A stretch of DNA of 64,000 nt, taken from positions 497,814,036 through 497,878,035 of the forward strand of contig NC_085137.1 in NCBI RefSeq assembly GCF_035046485.1. The letters are read 5' to 3'. The notes beneath the pieces are model-generated. The model was not told the origin of the DNA and searched no databases. It saw nothing but the letters and a program-made list of their open reading frames with translations. A program made the position numbers and the translations under genes. Below, one piece after another: positions 47,225 to 58,708 of the stretch. Every line of letters begins with the position of its first letter. Within the stretch, counting starts at the first letter, position 1. The stretch comes from Aedes albopictus (taxonomy: Eukaryota; Arthropoda; Insecta; Diptera; Culicidae).

Positions 47225-48372
47225 ATTATTTTTTTTCTGAAATGCTTAATGAAAGAAGATTCCTGTAAGATGTTATAGAATGAAGGTAGCAAGATTTCTT
47301 TCAAAGATTCCTCTAATAGAATGCATTCCTGTCGATGTACTTCTTTGAACATTTCTTCACGGATTTCTCTAGAGATTCTTGAAGGATTTTCCTCATAAAT
47401 TATTTTTTGGTCTTCTTCAGGATTTGTTCAAGATATTTCTCAAACGATTCATCTTGAAACTTTCTACGAGGAGTTTCATCTGAAATTCCATCAGAAATTC
47501 TTCCCAGGATCCTTTTGAATCCCTACAGGGGTCGCTGTAGAACTTCGTGCACATATTTTTCAAATATTTCTAAAGAATTTGCATCAGGAGTTCATCTGAA
47601 AATTTCTCAAGAAATTCTTTAGTACATAGAAAAAACTTTAATTATACAGCGAATCAAAACGAGTTAGAAACTTGAAAATCCAGAATTTCAGGTATTTGTC
47701 CGGTAATGCTTAAGGAACTTCTTCAAAGATGCTCCTGAAAGAAATTGCTCTATTCCTTCCTTATCATTTTGCATATCTGCAAAGGGTTCTCCAATTCTTC
47801 CAAGTATTCCTTCAAAGCTTCCTTCGAAAATTTTGTGATGATTTTCTTAAAAAAATCTCCGTGATTTTTTGGTGTTCCTGCATGATTTCTTTCAGAAATT
47901 TGCAAATCCCTTCATGCAAATCCCTTCAGAAATTTTATAATAAATTATTGTTCATGTGCCTTCAAGGATATCTCCAGGAGTTTTGCCAAGGATTCCTTCT
48001 TAAATTTCTCCAGGGATCCCTCATAAATATTTTGAGGAATTTATGCAAGAACTTTCGTCTTAAATTTTTGCAAGGATTTCTGTAGACATTTTCCAAAGTT
48101 TCCTTCAGAAGCCTATTAATGTTTTCTCCAGGAATATCTCCAGAAGTTTCTCAAGATTTTTTTTGTAGGAACTGAAGAGATATTTAAAAGAGTCATCTAT
48201 TCTCTCAGACATTCATCCAGAAATAATTTCAGGAGTTGCTTTGGTACTTTTCAAAGAATTCTTCTGGAAATTTCCAAAAATATCATCGGATGCTTTTTAA
48301 AGGACTCCTTTGGACAATCCTGCAGGAAGTTCTTTAGATTCTTTTTCAGAGATTCTTTCAAGAGTTCGTCCA
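47225..48372. repeat. Degenerate minisatellite block, TTCC polarity
   Basis: TTCC-first units such as TTCTCCAGGAATATCTCC. It is followed after two small MITEs by the reverse-polarity block at 48770. Confidence 0.55.
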
Positions 48373-48380
48373 ATTATTTG

Positions 48381-48573
48381 CATAGGCGCCAACTTGTGAC
48401 GTAGTTGGGGGGCGAAGCTCTCCAAAATTGGTCAAAATTCAACTTTTTTCAGCTCAATGCACTAGTTTTCACTTAAATATGCCTAAACTAGGTGAACTGC
48501 ATCGATATTTTCCGAATTTGATTGATTTTGAGAGGCCTCGCCCCCCCAACTACGTCACAAGTTGGCGCGTATG
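48381..48573. mobile_element. 193-bp hAT MITE
   Basis: Ends CATAGGCGCCAACTTG and CAAGTTGGCGCGTATG with perfect 8-bp duplications ATTATTTG (48373-48380 and 48574-48581). Subterminal GTGACGTAGTTGGGGGG pairs across the element. Confidence 0.9.
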
Positions 48574-48632
48574 ATTATTTGTATGCTATTTCTGGAAGTT
48601 TGAAATAAGGATCGACTGTAGAATCAATTGTT

Positions 48633-48740
48633 TTCGGGTGGCTTTTCAGTCACCATTGGCCGAGTCCAATGACCGAAACATCGGAATTAAACAAGTAGTA
48701 CTTGTCCTGAATAATTTTTAGACTGAAAAGCCACCCGAAA
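48633..48740. repeat. Short inverted repeat, CGGGTGGCTTTTCAGT
   Basis: TTTTCGGGTGGCTTTTCAGT and its complement lie about 70 bases apart. A small MITE-like hairpin; no duplication found. Confidence 0.5.
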
Positions 48741-48769
48741 ATAGATAGTTATGGGAGAATTACCAAAAA

Positions 48770-50296
48770 GCATCTCGAGAAATATTTGAATCAATTCCAA
48801 CAGAAAACTAAAGAAGTTTCAAGATATGTTATGAAGCAATACCTAAAACAAGATTTTTTTGCTGAAATGTGTGAAGGAATTTCTCAAAGAGTTCTTGGAG
48901 GTACCATGGTTCTGATTTTTTTTTTCGAAATTCTGCAAGTTCTTAAGAAATTTTAAGAGGACTTCCTGAAAAACTCATTGAATTTTTTTTTAAATAAATT
49001 GCTTGTTCAAATTTTTGAAGAAACCCCTTTAATATTGATGAAGTCTCTGCATATATTTTTAATGGAATTTCTAAAGGATTATCAGAAGAAGTTCTAGCAG
49101 GAATTTCTGACAGAATCCATGAAAGAATTTCCTTACAAATCTTCAGTAGAATCCTTGTGGAATCTAAGGAAGAGCACATGTATGAATCTCTAGAGAAAGC
49201 TCTGATAAAAAAACCAGGGGAAATTCTTGAAGGAATCCCAGGAGAAATTTATAGATACATAGGTGGGACATTTGTAAAATTTGTAGAAAAAGTACTGAGG
49301 ATTTTTTTTAGGAAATTGGAGAAATACTTTATTTATATTTTCAGAGGATTTTTTGAAGTATTCCTCGATCTGTGTGCGTATTTCCGAAGAAATAATAGAT
49401 AATATCCGTGGGGAAGTTTTTAGAGTTATCCTTTGAGGAACTGCTGTACCTTGCCTGTTATAGAGTAATATCTATATGAGTTCCTGAAATGCTGTGGATA
49501 CCTCTGTAGGAATTCTTGACCGATTTATTGCAAGTGATTATGCAAGAATCTTTAGAGGGATTCCTAGAGGATTTTTTGGATGAATCATTGAAGAAACTCC
49601 TTGATACATACCTGTGGGAAATTCCAATGGAATCCAAGGAGCAAATCATGAACCAATCTCTGATTGACTTCTTAAGGAAATATGTGTACGAGTTTATGAA
49701 GGAATCTTCTTAATAAAAATTTCGAGGAAACCATTGGAACAATTCTTGAAAGATTTTTGAATTAATTTCTGAAGGAATACTTGCAGAAAATTCTGCAGAA
49801 AAAAAATCTCTTGGAAAATTTCCGAAGGTTTTTCCAAACGAATCCTCAGCAGAAATTCTACAATAATCCCCGGCGGAGATTCAAAAGAAACTTATAGGAA
49901 TCAACCTAAAATGATTCTTGGAGAAATTACCGTATTTTTTGGATGAATCATTGAAGAAACTCCTTGATACATACCTGTGGGAAATTCCAATGGAATCCAA
50001 GGAGCAAATCATGAACCAATCTCTGATTGACTTCTTAAGGAAATATGTGTACGAGTTTATGAAGGAATCTTCTTAATAAAAATTTCGAGGAAACCATTGG
50101 AACAATTCTTGAAAGATTTTTGAATTAATTTCTGAAGGAATACTTGCAGAAAATTCTGCAGAAAAAAAATCTCTTGGAAAATTTCCGAAGGTTTTTCCAA
50201 ACGAATCCTCAGCAGAAATTCTACAATAATCCCCGGCGGAGATTCAAAAGAAACTTATAGGAATCAACCTAAAATGATTCTTGGAGAAATTACCGT
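48770..50296. repeat. Degenerate minisatellite block, GGAA polarity
   Basis: GGAA-first units such as GAAGGAATTTCTGGAG. The last 726 bases are an exact tandem duplication, given separately. Confidence 0.55.
49571..50296. repeat. Exact 363-bp tandem duplication
   Basis: Unit 1 at 49571-49933 and unit 2 at 49934-50296, both starting ATTTTTTGGATGAATC. No difference was seen by eye over the full length, while the surrounding repeat is strongly diverged, so the duplication is recent or an assembly duplication. Confidence 0.85.
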
Positions 50297-50299
50297 ATC

Positions 50300-51573
50300 G
50301 ATGAAATAGCTGACCACTTGAACTTTCGAGATACGGACTTCAAATTTTGACACGTTCATTTATTTTAGCAAAAACGATCATTTTCTAACTTTTAACATTG
50401 CAAAATAAAGATCGGCCTAGTGTGGAGACATACCGTAGAAGCCTATTACAAATATCTGTGTCGTCAAAATTTCCAGAGTTTTATTTTTTTTTCAAATGAA
50501 ATTCAGTGTCTTTTTTATTTTATTTTTTTTTTATCATGTACTAAAACTTCTGGCGTATAGAAGGCCGTTAATGTAATTTGATCTTTCATTCAAAACACAT
50601 ATTGACAAGGATGAATTGCAAAGAGTTTCAAGACAGTTTATGGAGGACATTTACCTTGTAGTTTGCAGAATGAAGTTATAGGCGCCCAAGTAAGATTTTG
50701 ATGGCTTATTAGTTTTGTAGAGGTTTTCAGAACCGTCATAAAACCTAATATCTTTTATTTCTGTTTAATGGTGGTTCTTTAGTGTAGAGTCGTCCCGGGA
50801 AGCTTCTGCTCCATTCAATCCTTTGGATACGTCCGCTCCTCTTTGCTGAATCCCTCTCCTCCACTTGATTGCCCATATCTGCTCCGCTTCATATGTGTAA
50901 CCGCTCTGATTATGTGTTTCGTGTTCTTTTCGTTTGTTATTGACGTTTCTGTTATCCACACCGCTACACTCGACCAAATGCCACTCTCATATCTATTTAC
51001 ATAACTCTACACTTCTAGTTTATTTGACTACTGTCTTCAAGTAATATTTATCCCTCAATGTCGAAAACTATCTATTAAGAGTTCCGTTTCACACCATGGA
51101 CATATTTAGCAATGTTGTGGCCATAAATTAGTTATTTGTGACAAAACCCGCCTTAACCTATCTACCTACGATGACGTTAAATTGCATTAGTGGCGTACAA
51201 GCTGATGACACACTGCATGGCGTCACATCAAGTTTTGCATATTCCGTTCAAGTGTGCAAGAGGCTTGGCTGGAGCATAAAGCATGCATAACACTTGATGG
51301 TTTATTATATTCTGCTTTGCATGGGAATTTTCCTGCTTTCATTTACATATTCAAGTACATTCAATAAGTCATAGATTGACTAAAATATTTCTCAAAGTAT
51401 AAACCTCTCGTTTTTTCATGATTAAGGAAACTCATGAAAACTCATAAGGTCGTTTAGATAAAATAAAAGCTGAAATTCAGGAAGAATGTTAAACGTACAT
51501 CATTAGAAATATTTCCAATGTCCCTAAATATGATATAACTAACGATTGATTTTTTTCTCCCCACATTTTCCAG
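50300..51573. other. Low-repeat DNA
   Basis: A sequence around 50327-50430 (GAGATACGGACTTCA...ACGATCATTTTC) recurs diverged at 55562-55680. Otherwise no repeat ends or genes recognised; 50760-51000 is less AT-rich and may be host sequence. Confidence 0.35.
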
Positions 51574-51877
51574 GTAAGCAAATTGATGACACACAAAGAC
51601 CGTGCAAAATTCACGCCCCGGTAAGTTTTCCCGGAGATCAAACACCTAAAAGTTGCCCAATTCAATTACTGCTGGACCTTACCCTCACCGCACCGCATCG
51701 GTTTCCAACGTGAACGTGTCCCGTCGAGTCAAGCTTATCCCACAACAAATCGATAAAAGAGAAATCTCGGTAAAAACTTCTGCTTGCTTCCGCTTTGCCC
51801 GTCCGGTATCTTCCGTTGAGGTCGGCGTAAGCATTCCCATTCCAGTGATGCTGGGACTGGCAGATTCCGAGAGGTAA
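51574..51877 (+). other. Possible host exon cluster
   Basis: A good splice acceptor (pyrimidine tract ending TTTTCCAG at 51573) is followed within 50 bases by a donor (CCCCG|GTAAGT at 51620/51621). From an alternative AG at 51577-51578 the 42-nt segment is open in the phase left by the exon at 13631-13704. Next, 51653-51875 is open for 74 codons and ends at GAGAG|GTAACG, but its frame does not connect to the 42-nt segment and the gap is too short for an intron. The composition is less AT-rich than the flanks. No protein family recognised. It may be untranslated or chance. Confidence 0.3.
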
Positions 51878-52217
51878 CGTAACATTAATAAATGAGTATA
51901 TGCTTTTTTATTGAATCGTTAAATGTGTGCTTCCCTCGGGGTTGACTAAGGGCTATAAACTTTATGAATGCATGAAAGAAAAATAAAAACACGTCTACTC
52001 GTAGATTCCGGCTTAGTGAGCTTTCAGAATTATTATTGTAAATCCTATCTTACGTGACTTCTTGTTCTAAGCGAGTTCGAAAAGGATTTTGATTTCAGTA
52101 GATTTTGAAAATATATTTTCGCTGAGTATAACAATTTAACCAGTGGTGTCATCGTGGTTACTCCAAGTTACTCACTGAGTAACCAGCTCTTCAGTTCAAA
52201 AAAAAAAATTTTTTTTT

Positions 52218-53830
52218 CAGGATGCAAAATATAATAAAATACCAATTTTGGTTATTTTGGGTGCACACTGTTAACGCCCTGACCACATCAGTTTTAGTGA
52301 ATATGGATTTTTAAACAATTCGACATTCTGGACCGCCCCCTCAGGAAGCGAAATATTATAAAATGCCAATTTTGGTTATTTTGGGTGCACACTGTTAACG
52401 CCCTGACCACATCAGTTTTAGTGAATATGGATTTTTAAACAATTCGACATTCTGGACCGCCCCCTCAGGCAGCGAAATATTATAAAATGCCAATTTTGGT
52501 TATTTTGGGTGCACACTGTTAACGCCCTGACCACATCAGTTTTAGTGAATATGGATTTTTAAACAATTCGACATTCTGAACCGCCCCCTCAGGAAGCGAA
52601 ATATTATAAAATGCCAATTTTGGTTATTTTGGGTGCACACTGTTAACGCCCTGACCACATCAGTTTTAGTGAATATGGATTTTTAAACAATTCGACATTC
52701 TGAACCGCCCCCTCAGGAAGCGAAATATTATAAAATGCCAATTTTGGTTATTTTGGGTGCACACTGTTAACGCCCTGACCACATCAGTTTTAGTGAATAT
52801 GGATTTTTAAACAATTCGACATTCTGGACCGCCCCCTCAGGCAGCGAAATATTATAAAATGCCAATTTTGGTTATTTTGGGTGCACACTGTTAACGCCCT
52901 GACCACATCAGTTTTAGTGAATATGGATTTTTAAACAATTCGACATTCTGAACCGCCCCCTCAGGAAGCGAAATATTATAAAATGCCAATTTTGGTTATT
53001 TTGGGTGCACACTGTTAACGCCCTGACCACATCAGTTTTAGTGAATATGGATTTTTAAACAATTTGACATTCTGGACCGCCCCCTCAGGATGCAAAATAT
53101 AATAAAATACCAATTTTGGTTATTTTGGGTGCACACTGTTAACGCCCTGACCACATCAGTTTTAGTGAATATGGATTTTTAAACAATTTGACATTCTGGA
53201 CCGCCCCCTCAGGATGCAACATATAATAAAATACCAATTTTGGTTATTTTGGGTGCACACTGTTAACGCCCTGACCACATCAGTTTTAGTGAATATGGAT
53301 TTTTAAACAATTCGACATTCTGGACCGCCCCCTCAGGAAGCGAAATATTATAAAATGCCAATTTTGGTTATTTTGGGTGCACACTGTTAACGCCCTGACC
53401 ACATCAGTTTTAGTGAATATGGATTTTTAAACAATTCGACATTCTGGACCGCCCCCTCAGGAAGCGAAATATTATAAAATGCCAATTTTGGTTATTTTGG
53501 GTGCACACTGTTAACGCCCTGACCACATCAGTTTTAGTGAATATGGATTTTTAAACAATTTGACATTCTGGACCGCCCCCTCAGGATGCAAAATATAATA
53601 AAATACCAATTTTGGTTATTTTGGGTGCACACTGTTAACGCCCTGACCACATCAGTTTTAGTGAATATGGATTTTTAAACAATTCGACATTCTGGACCGC
53701 CCCCTCAGGAAGCGAAATATTATAAAATGCCAATTTTGGTTATTTTGGGTGCACACTGTTAACGCCCTGACCACATCAGTTTTAGTGAATATGGATTTTT
53801 AAACAATTTGACATTCTGGACCGCCCCCTC
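52218..53830. repeat. 124-bp satellite, 13 tandem copies
   Basis: The core TTTTGGGTGCACACTG recurs every 124 bases exactly, from 52251 to 53739, giving thirteen units over 1,613 bases. Unit junctions CCGCCCCCTCAGG are followed by one of two variants, ATGCAAAATATAATA or AAGCGAAATATTATA (twice CAGCG). Indels are absent; differences are single bases at a few sites. No coding potential. Confidence 0.95.
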
Positions 53831-54466
53831 GGCCAATTTAACTCTTCCGAATTTCGAGCAAATTGCTTCAAGAAAAATATTCAATTGAAGGCACGTTTCA
53901 CCACTTTAGTGATTTATTCCACCAAAAAAACACCCCTATCTTTCTTTCTCATTTCTTATCTTTCGAGTTGGATCATTGCGTACGGAATGTTGTGATTCTT
54001 GTATCTTTATTCATTGCGTCGGTAGACCACCCTGCAGCACAGAGGAAACTTCACGGTTCCGCGCTTCTGATCCAATCCACTTGTTGTGCTGCCTGCCGTG
54101 TATGTGGGTGTGATCCTGGGAAGTCATCATCCTATTTTGTCAAGGACATGTGGACACCACACGACACGAGCTGACGACGAGAAGTGTTTGCATGTGGGTC
54201 TACATGGGAACAATTTTAGGGATGGTTGCCGTCGACGGCGGCGTCGTTGTCATCGTAGTTGACGACGACGCTCCGGTGGCATGGGACCACAGTTTTTTGG
54301 GAATAGTTGAATGTTTCCAAATTGTGAGAACGTGTTCGACACGTTGAAAGTTTTTAGCAGTTGAGTAGTTTTATGCGTGGGGATTGGGAGATAATTTTGT
54401 GATTTTATTTTTGGATGGTTTGTTAAAAAGGATTGCGCTGTAAATATTCAAAGAAGTAGGTCATAT
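53831..54466. other. Low-repeat DNA after the satellite
   Basis: Richer in GC (CGTCGACGGCGGCG near 54231) than most of the window. Short frames exist but none has a domain or splice context I would rely on. Confidence 0.35.
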
Positions 54467-54670
54467 CAGGGTTGTAAAATGTCACGGAAATGTCATGGAG
54501 AAAGGTCATGACATTTTCCAGTTCTATCATTTCCAGTGCAAATTTCTGCTCGTGAACACAAACCTTTAATAATGCTAGTAAGAAATGGTAAAATAACGAT
54601 ATCGTCGATTCACATTTTTTACTAGGGACAGTGAAATGTGCAAATATTGAAATGACATTTTACAACCCTG
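54467..54670. mobile_element. 204-bp hAT-like MITE
   Basis: Ends CAGGGTTGTAAAATGTCA and TGACATTTTACAACCCTG are perfect inverted repeats with the CAGGG start common in hAT. The flanking 8-mers match poorly (GGTCATAT and GTTATTAC), so the duplication has decayed. Confidence 0.75.
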
Positions 54671-56300
54671 GTTATTACTGAAGATGATGGATTCGATTCC
54701 CGATTGGGAAGCCAAAGCGAGAATCAAACGCCCATCGATCACTTCTAAAACTTTGCTGTCGTTTCGGGTCAAAGAGTAAACCTTTTTTGAGGATGCACCA
54801 ATTTCGAGTAGAAAACAGTGCCAAGTACAGTATTAGTTATCGCTGAAATGTTATCCAGATCAATAGTTCAACGGCAGAATATTAACCATTTCAATCTAGA
54901 CTATTAAAAGAAGCAAAAAGCAAATTTAAGTTTGTTGAAATGCTTCGATATTCATATACACATTGGAAACACATGTTTGATAAACAATTATGTAGAGATT
55001 GGAATTGCGAAAAGAAATGCGCGTGCTCCGGCGAGAATCGAACCCATAACTCCAAATACGCTGGACAGGTGCTTCTGATCCTCTAAGCTGGATGTTCACT
55101 GAATCTCATCCAAATGAGATTTGGATTGTGAAAGAAAGCAAGCCATGTACGGATTTTTTTTTGCCCGAGCAGAGGGGCATACCTTACAAATACCGTGCAA
55201 AGAGCAACCTGCGCTCTAATACCTCAAGTTGGTATTGCTATATTATTCTACGCAATGTTATGAGAACACCACAATAATAAATGGAGGTATTTGAGCAAAG
55301 TTTGGTATTGATGTGGTATTGTTGATTTAGCTGGGAAAATAACTGAATAACAAGATTTGTTATTACATCATGGAGCTTTCGAAAATTGTTAAATTTAATA
55401 GCAAGACATGTTATAACTTTGTTATTTCATACCTTCTGGATAACAAATATAGCACTAGTAGAGATATCGCAAATCTAAGCACATTTTTGGCCCTTTAGGG
55501 TCCTAAAATCACCAGTTTTAGTACAATAGCGTATTAGGCCCCTTAAGGGACCACTTAGCCTTGAGATACGGACTTCACATTTTGACACGATCATTTTTTA
55601 GCTAAAGCGATCATTTTCCACTAACGAACTTATAACATTTCCAATTTTTGCAAAATAAGGGACGGCCTAATATCGAGGTATAATGTTATTTAGGATAACT
55701 ACCTCGATATGTTATGTTGTTGCTAATCTTTTCTGCTCGGTATGGCCAATTTTGTAGAAAAATGTCCAAATGTATAAAACCAAATGTCCAAATGTCCAAA
55801 TGTATGTCTTTGAAAATTCATAACTCAAGAACGAAACATCGTAGAAACAAAGTTTTTAATGAAAATGAAAGCAAATTTTCTCAGAAAAAATATGAAGTGG
55901 AATAAGTTTTCCACAACATTTTGAGCCCTGCATGAGGCAAAAGTTTCATGAAAATCTCAGACCCTTTGGCGCAATTTGTACGATAATAAAAAAAATCCGT
56001 ACGGTAGAGAAAAAAGAAACCTGTAATAATTTTGTTTTTCCAATCTAGTCGGGATAGCCCTATACTTAAGAAGTCCTTGACAGACTAAACGACAGACAAT
56101 GACCATGAGAACATCATAGTTTTGTCATTCCCACTGCTGGATACATACTCGATACCATACCATACCATATATCGCTAGCGACCTGTAGTTGATTTCTCAT
56201 ACTAAGACTTGTGTGTGTAGATCGAATAAGAATTATTTGGATATATATTCTTAGGGTGGTTAGGGTGGTGCTTCGAATCCAGTTTGACTTCCTATTCTGC
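54671..56300. other. AT-rich DNA with one antisense tRNA-like module
   Basis: At 55025-55090 the minus strand reads GTTATGGGTTCGATTCTCGCC, a box-B-like tRNA arm preceded by an AGCTTAGAGGATCAGAAG head, probably a SINE remnant. No genes recognised. Confidence 0.4.
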
Positions 56301-56310
56301 AGAATCGTAA

Positions 56311-56440
56311 CTTGTTCTGTAGCTTAGTTGGTTAAAGCGCCGGACTAGCGATAACGGAGTCATGGGTTCGAATCCCACCAAAACAAGTGGTATTTTTTTT
56401 CACAAATGTACACAAATGTAATCTGCCAAATAAACGTACT
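56311..56440 (+). repeat. tRNA-like SINE copy (family 1)
   Basis: tRNA-like fold: acceptor halves CTTGTT (56311-56316) and AACAAG pair, box A TAGCTTAGTTGG, T-arm TGGGTTCGAATCCCA. The preceding GCAGAATCGTAA and the box regions match the inverted pair at 4650-5200. The anticodon stem pairs poorly, so it is a repeat rather than a working tRNA gene. Confidence 0.7.
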
Positions 56441-56963
56441 TTGCTTTCATATACTTCAAGTTTTTACGTCTATTTACTTTACTTTTACTGGCCGACTGGT
56501 ATAGCCGGAGAAGGGCAATAAAATCATTGTCATATATTCTTAAGTTTTCACAAGCTATTACTAGAAAGTCTAGAACATCACTAAACTATGTTCTTCTACT
56601 TTTTAAGTCTCAAAATAGATTTTATATTATATTAATTAAGTCCGTGTTATAAAACCTTATGAACGAAAGAACTAATCATTGTAGATAGAGCTCACAGCTC
56701 CAGGACGTATTGAATGACCCAGGCATTCTTGAAACAGTAGTTAACGTTCAGAACCCATTGTTGTCTTTTTGTTTCCTTCCAAACCATAGGGGGAAAAATC
56801 TGCTCAACAGACACCCTAACAGGAAGGTTAGGGTAGTGTGGGGTTAAGGCCGTCTTCTACAACAATAGTAGAAGCCAGGACTACTCTCTCCTCGACCCAC
56901 TAAATCACATTCCTATGGTCGCCAAACCCTACGTCTCTCCGGAACCACCAAGAAGGTACAGTA

Positions 56964-57141
56964 AGGTCTTTTTTTACACGGGTAGTTTTTCTGCTTTAAC
57001 TCGGTCAATTTTGAGCCAATTCACATGAAAATTTGTACACAGGTAGACGCGGTTAGTACTACCTGTGTACGGAAAATAAGATAGGTAGGTTCAAAATTGA
57101 TCGAGTTAAAGCAGAAAAACTACTCGTGTAAAAAAAGACCT
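56964..57141. mobile_element. 178-bp TA-flanked MITE
   Basis: Inverted ends starting AGGTCTTTTTTTACACG, flanked by TA (56962-56963 and 57142-57143). The arms continue through GTTTTTCTGCTTTAACTCG and its complement. Confidence 0.85.
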
Positions 57142-57318
57142 TAGTGTATTGCTTCAGAGAGGAGCTAGTGCACATCGTACCCTCAAGGTTAGCTGCTGTA
57201 GCCTAGCAGCAACGAACATCGATGACTCGCTCTGGAGAGTCCATCACGGTAACATGCTGGCGCTTATCCAGTTTCCCGAGTGGTCCTCGCCACTCCCTTT
57301 GTCCTCGGAAGGCGGGCA

Positions 57319-58353
57319 CCCAGACAACCAGGAATCGCATAAGGATACACGCTGTATATCGTATAAAGTACTATTTTAAGTCACTATCGCATATATGTAC
57401 GGCTGAGGGACAATTTTCATCGCATATGATGTTATTTTTTGAACTTACTACGATGTATCTGGTAAAATCTAAGCGTGCAAATAAACTTTTATAATGCATA
57501 ACTACATCGTAGTAGACGATATTCCGATGTTTTGTTGCGACGAACTTTGCTTATTCGCAAAAGCGTTCGAGTGAACTCGCAAAGTGTTAATTGAATTCGC
57601 ATAATTGCGTACTGCGATGATTATACGACTTCGCTTGGTGCTTTTCTAATTATAACAGTTTAACTTCGCATTGGTGTACAAACTAAATCGTATAAAAGTG
57701 AAAATAAACTCGTTCAAATGTACAAACAAACTCGCATAAGCTAGAATCTTTAACGTTGGCATATTGCGAAGTGATATGTGATAACAAAGAAAGAGGTGCT
57801 GTTGGAGTGCCAAAAAGCTAAAAAAAAAATGAAGTCATCATTTTTGTTTTGTTGACCTTATAATTAACAATGGGTGGTGCTAGCAAGAGAGGAGTAGTGG
57901 TAACTGTGCGGAAAATCATGCTACATCATTTTGATTTCCAAAGAGTCTGCCGAACACGTACAGCGCACGGAAGAAAAGTGCATTCCAACAAGCACTGAGG
58001 TGAGTTAAAATGTCATGACATTTAATCAGTGTGTTTCATAAGTAGTGTTTGGTGCTAAGTGTGAAGTGCGGCTCGATAATCCAAAGGTTATTAGTTCGAT
58101 ACTTGGGTGACAAGATGTTTTTCTTTGGAATATTTTAAGTCGCATAAGGTGCTATATTACGTCGCAATAGTGCATACCGTACATCGCATAAGATATCGCT
58201 TCAAGTCATATAGCGTAATTATTTTCTCGTCAATGCACTATACGCCTCCACTTTTGTACGCATAAGGCACTTTTACTGCATCTTATGCGATGTAACTTTA
58301 CCGCATAAAAGTACGTATAACATGAACATAAACGTCCAAATTGGTTGTCTGGG
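57319..58353. mobile_element. 1-kb DNA element, CCCAGACAACC ends
   Basis: Ends CCCAGACAACCA and TGGTTGTCTGGG are inverted. CA on both sides (57317-57318 and 58354-58355) may be a 2-bp duplication; a longer TGCCC alignment on the minus strand is also possible. The subterminal regions are studded with TCGCATAA and its complement. It separates two halves of the second R1 element's 3' region. No transposase. Confidence 0.65.
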
Positions 58354-58708
58354 CAGGGTCAACCCCGCCCGCGCCCAACTGCTTAGCAGACATCAAGATC
58401 TGACCTGCTGAAGGCAAGGGTATCACTATCCTTCATGCCCTATCAGCTGCACCAGAAGGTTGCTGACAGCAGGGTCTCCACTTGCCCCGACCCTTCCCGG
58501 GGACCCCTTTCCAACCGCGGGCTCGGATCCAACCCAGTAGACCGACGCCACGACAGCACCGCTACCGGGACTTCCTCTCCGCGGCCACTTAATCGCTGTA
58601 AGGGTCGATCTCGACCGCAGGGCACCGGTATGACCTACGAAGCCGACTTCGAACCCCTGGACCACCTCTTGTACTGCATCTGAACTAGCCATTCTCCGAG
58701 TCCACGCG

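Noticed and set aside
52218..53830. CRISPR-like array
   Set aside because: Units are contiguous 124-bp monomers with no variable spacers; this is a eukaryotic satellite.
55168..55737. MITE with CCGAGCAGA and TCTGCTCGG ends
   Set aside because: Only nine bases pair, no subterminal similarity and no target duplication, so the pairing may be chance.
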